This document shows positions 62,191 to 64,000 of a DNA stretch of 64,000 nt, in pieces. This DNA is from Salegentibacter echinorum (lineage in GTDB: Bacteria > Bacteroidota > Bacteroidia > Flavobacteriales > Flavobacteriaceae). The DNA lies in the NCBI RefSeq assembly GCF_900129445.1, contig NZ_FQVT01000007.1:1-64000 (forward strand), given 5' to 3'. The first letter of the stretch is position 1. Every line of letters starts with the position of its first letter. A program made the position numbers and the translations under genes. The notes under the pieces were generated by a model. That model saw only the letters and a list, made by a program, of their open reading frames with translations, did not search any database and was not told the DNA's origin.

Positions 62191-63771
62191 ATGTATGTAG
62201 ATCATCTCTTTACCGTTCTTTCCATCATTGGGCTGACCAGTGCGTTGTTTTATGGTGGGTATAAAATTTCCAACTATGCATTTCTGGTAAACAATCTGTT
62301 ATTGTTTGCATTGGCTTATTTTTTACAAGCTTCCAACAATTTGGTTTTGGTGTTGTTGAATGTGGTCTGTCCGCTTTTGCTAATCAATACGGCATTGTAC
62401 GTTTTCCTGCATAAAAGGGAAAACTCAAAAAATAGTGACCATAGGTACCAAGTTGATTTTAAAACTACCAATGGAGATTTCAAACTGGATAATATTAAAC
62501 GTGGGGCATCCATCATCGGTTCTGCGGGAAGCGGAAAGACCGAAAGTGTGGTGTATGGCTTCCTAAAGCATTTCCGAGAAGAAGGTTTTTGTGGTATCAT
62601 CCACGACTACAAAGATTTTGAATTGACGGAAATGGCGTATCCGCTTTTTAAGGATGGGGATATTCCGTTTAAGGTGATTTCCTTGGATAAAATAATCCAT
62701 CAGGTTAATCCCATTGCTCCACGCTATTTAGAGAATGAGGAAAGTGTGAATGAGGTTTCACGAGTACTTATCGAGAACTTATTAGAGCAACGGGAGTCGG
62801 GAACGGCGGGAACCACTAAATTTTTCAATGATGCTGCGGAAGGCTTGATCGGTGGACTCATTTGGAAACTGAAAACGACCTATCCGAAATTTTGTACTCT
62901 TCCGCATTTAATCGCTATTTATCAGTACCTGGACACCGATAGCCTGATCCAGTTTTTGGAAACTAATACCACATCGAGGGCAATGGCAGATGCTTTTATC
63001 AGCGGGAAAGATTCCGAGCGGCAAACCGCCGGGGTAAAAAGTACCTTGGCCAATGCACTGAAGCGCATCAGTACCCAACGGATTTTTATGGCATTGTCCG
63101 CTGATGAAGTCCCACTCAATATTAATAGTGAAGAAAATCCTGCGGTAATTTCAATCGTAAACAATCCAAAATTTGAAAGCTCCTATTCACCGGTGATTGC
63201 TACTATTGTTCATACCATTACCAAACAAATGAGCGTGCGCGGTCAGAGACCGTCTTTTTTACTTATGGAAGAAGCGCCGACCATACGCTTACTGAATATG
63301 CACCGCATTCCGGCCACGCTGCGGAGTTACGATATTGCCACCATCTACGTGATGCAGGACAAGATCCAGAATGATATGATGTATGGTGATAAGGCGAGCA
63401 AGGCAATATTAAGCAATCTTTCCTATCAATTCTTTGGGAAAGTTAACGATCCCGACACCGCTAAATACTATGAATGTTTTTTTGAGATTATAAAAGACCC
63501 TACAAAAAGTGTGAGTCGTGGCCATAATTTGGATTTTGATACCAGAGTAACTACCGGGGAAAAAGAAATTCCAAAAATCAGGGCAGATGTTTTCTTTCGT
63601 TTGAAACAAGGGGAGTTTATAACCTATGCCGATGGAGAAGACAAAAAAGTGCAATTCAAATTATCAAAGATTCAAAGAAGGGTACCTGAAGAATCAAAGC
63701 TTTTTTCTCAAGCTGAGTTGGAATCTAATTTTGATAGGGTTTATGAAGAAGCGAGGTCTATATTTGAGTAA
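62191..63771 (+). CDS. VirD4/TraG-type coupling protein
   Basis: This 526-residue conjugative coupling ATPase has about three N-terminal membrane helices (residues 5-75). Walker A is GSAGSGKT at 110-117, Walker B-like LLMEEAPTIRL lies further on, and a TIYVMQDKIQND segment follows. It docks the relaxase-DNA complex on the type IV pore. It is 15 bp downstream of the relaxase gene. Its size is that of the shorter coupling proteins of mobilizable elements. Confidence 0.9.
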   Translation: MYVDHLFTVLSIIGLTSALFYGGYKISNYAFLVNNLLLFALAYFLQASNNLVLVLLNVVCPLLLINTALYVFLHKRENSKNSDHRYQVDFKTTNGDFKLDNIKRGASIIGSAGSGKTESVVYGFLKHFREEGFCGIIHDYKDFELTEMAYPLFKDGDIPFKVISLDKIIHQVNPIAPRYLENEESVNEVSRVLIENLLEQRESGTAGTTKFFNDAAEGLIGGLIWKLKTTYPKFCTLPHLIAIYQYLDTDSLIQFLETNTTSRAMADAFISGKDSERQTAGVKSTLANALKRISTQRIFMALSADEVPLNINSEENPAVISIVNNPKFESSYSPVIATIVHTITKQMSVRGQRPSFLLMEEAPTIRLLNMHRIPATLRSYDIATIYVMQDKIQNDMMYGDKASKAILSNLSYQFFGKVNDPDTAKYYECFFEIIKDPTKSVSRGHNLDFDTRVTTGEKEIPKIRADVFFRLKQGEFITYADGEDKKVQFKLSKIQRRVPEESKLFSQAELESNFDRVYEEARSIFE

Positions 63772-63828
63772 AAGTTTGAACTTATTATAGTCCCATAATA
63801 TCGGAGTATTTATTGTAAGAATATTCGT

Positions 63829-63883
63829 GTGTTCATTATTTTGTTTTGTTCAGTGACAATGAACATTCAAATATAATGAACAC
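63829..63883. repeat. Inverted repeats of GTGTTCATT
   Basis: gtgttcatt (63829-63837) and aatgaacac (63875-63883) form a perfect 9-bp inverted pair; another aatgaaca sits between them at 63858-63865. They lie after the coupling-protein gene and could be a regulator or recombinase binding site for a gene just outside the window. The remaining bases to 64000 show no gene. Confidence 0.55.
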
Positions 63884-64000
63884 GACACTTATAGAACTAA
63901 AGCTTAAATAATTAGGTGAAGGAACAGGCTTCCTTTCAATAAATTGATAAAATCTACTGCTAAACCATCGAAAAATAAATTCTAAAATTAGGATACCTAT

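Overview
The window reads as chromosomal DNA of a marine-type member of the Flavobacteriaceae (Bacteroidota), close in style to Gramella, Salegentibacter or Zunongwangia. The evidence is a complete gliding-motility/type IX secretion block (gldKLMN), Bacteroidota promoters (TTTG, about 19 bases, TAnnTTTG), AT-rich spacers, weak Shine-Dalgarno signals, the syntenic miaB / sigma-54 activator / lptE / secG / groES / groEL block, and a large set of secreted and lipoprotein glycosidases. The species cannot be named from the sequence.

Layout. (1) 1-565: two copies of a 160-bp element with 11-bp terminal inverted repeats. (2) 566-6018, minus strand: an arsenosugar-type biosynthesis operon (AhpD-like protein, radical SAM ArsS, rhodanese, TIGR04282 and TIGR04283 glycosyltransferases, purine nucleoside phosphorylase, DUF547 lipoprotein) behind a well-formed promoter; no arsM is in view. 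(3) 6962-9782: an AraC-type regulator and a LytS/LytTR-type sensor/response-regulator pair. (4) 9924-23130: a tightly overlapping operon for mannose-, GlcNAc- and fucose-containing glycans, probably N-glycans (GH92, sodium:solute symporter, GH130, CBM9-like protein, GHL10-like lipoprotein, GH92, GH20, GH29). A ParDE toxin-antitoxin cassette with a long imperfect palindrome follows, then two more, divergent GH92 genes and cutC. (5) 29958-36740, minus: groEL, groES, secG, a TPR protein, lptE, a sigma-54 activator and miaB. (6) 37003-53652: LVIVD lipoprotein, Omp85-like protein, topA, a ureohydrolase-fold protein whose metal ligands are degraded, gldKLMN, FAD oxidoreductase, DUF983, ABC-F ATPase, a cysteine-rich small protein and a SpoIIAA-like protein.

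(7) 53790-64000: an initiator tRNA-Met gene followed by what looks like an integrated mobile element. The DNA next to the tRNA holds a compact minus-strand defence-type operon: a PycTM-like membrane effector, a class III nucleotide cyclase of the PycC kind, and an E2 (ubiquitin-conjugating-fold) protein with a SEC-C zinc motif. The cyclase has a C-terminal tail ending in glycine, and the E2 start codon overlaps its stop codon. Upstream in the same direction are two small proteins, one with a membrane segment. This resembles a Pycsar system that carries the E2 arm known from E2-only CBASS, and I rate it the most interesting signal in the window. Facing away from it is a second compact module: a sigma-70-like protein, a helical 137-residue protein and an ImmA/IrrE metalloprotease. 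The element continues with ssb, a short radC, a probable oriT/operator zone, a BfmA/BtgA-type mobilization protein, a MobB/BtgB-type relaxase and a VirD4/TraG-type coupling protein. Its integrase and far end lie outside the window.
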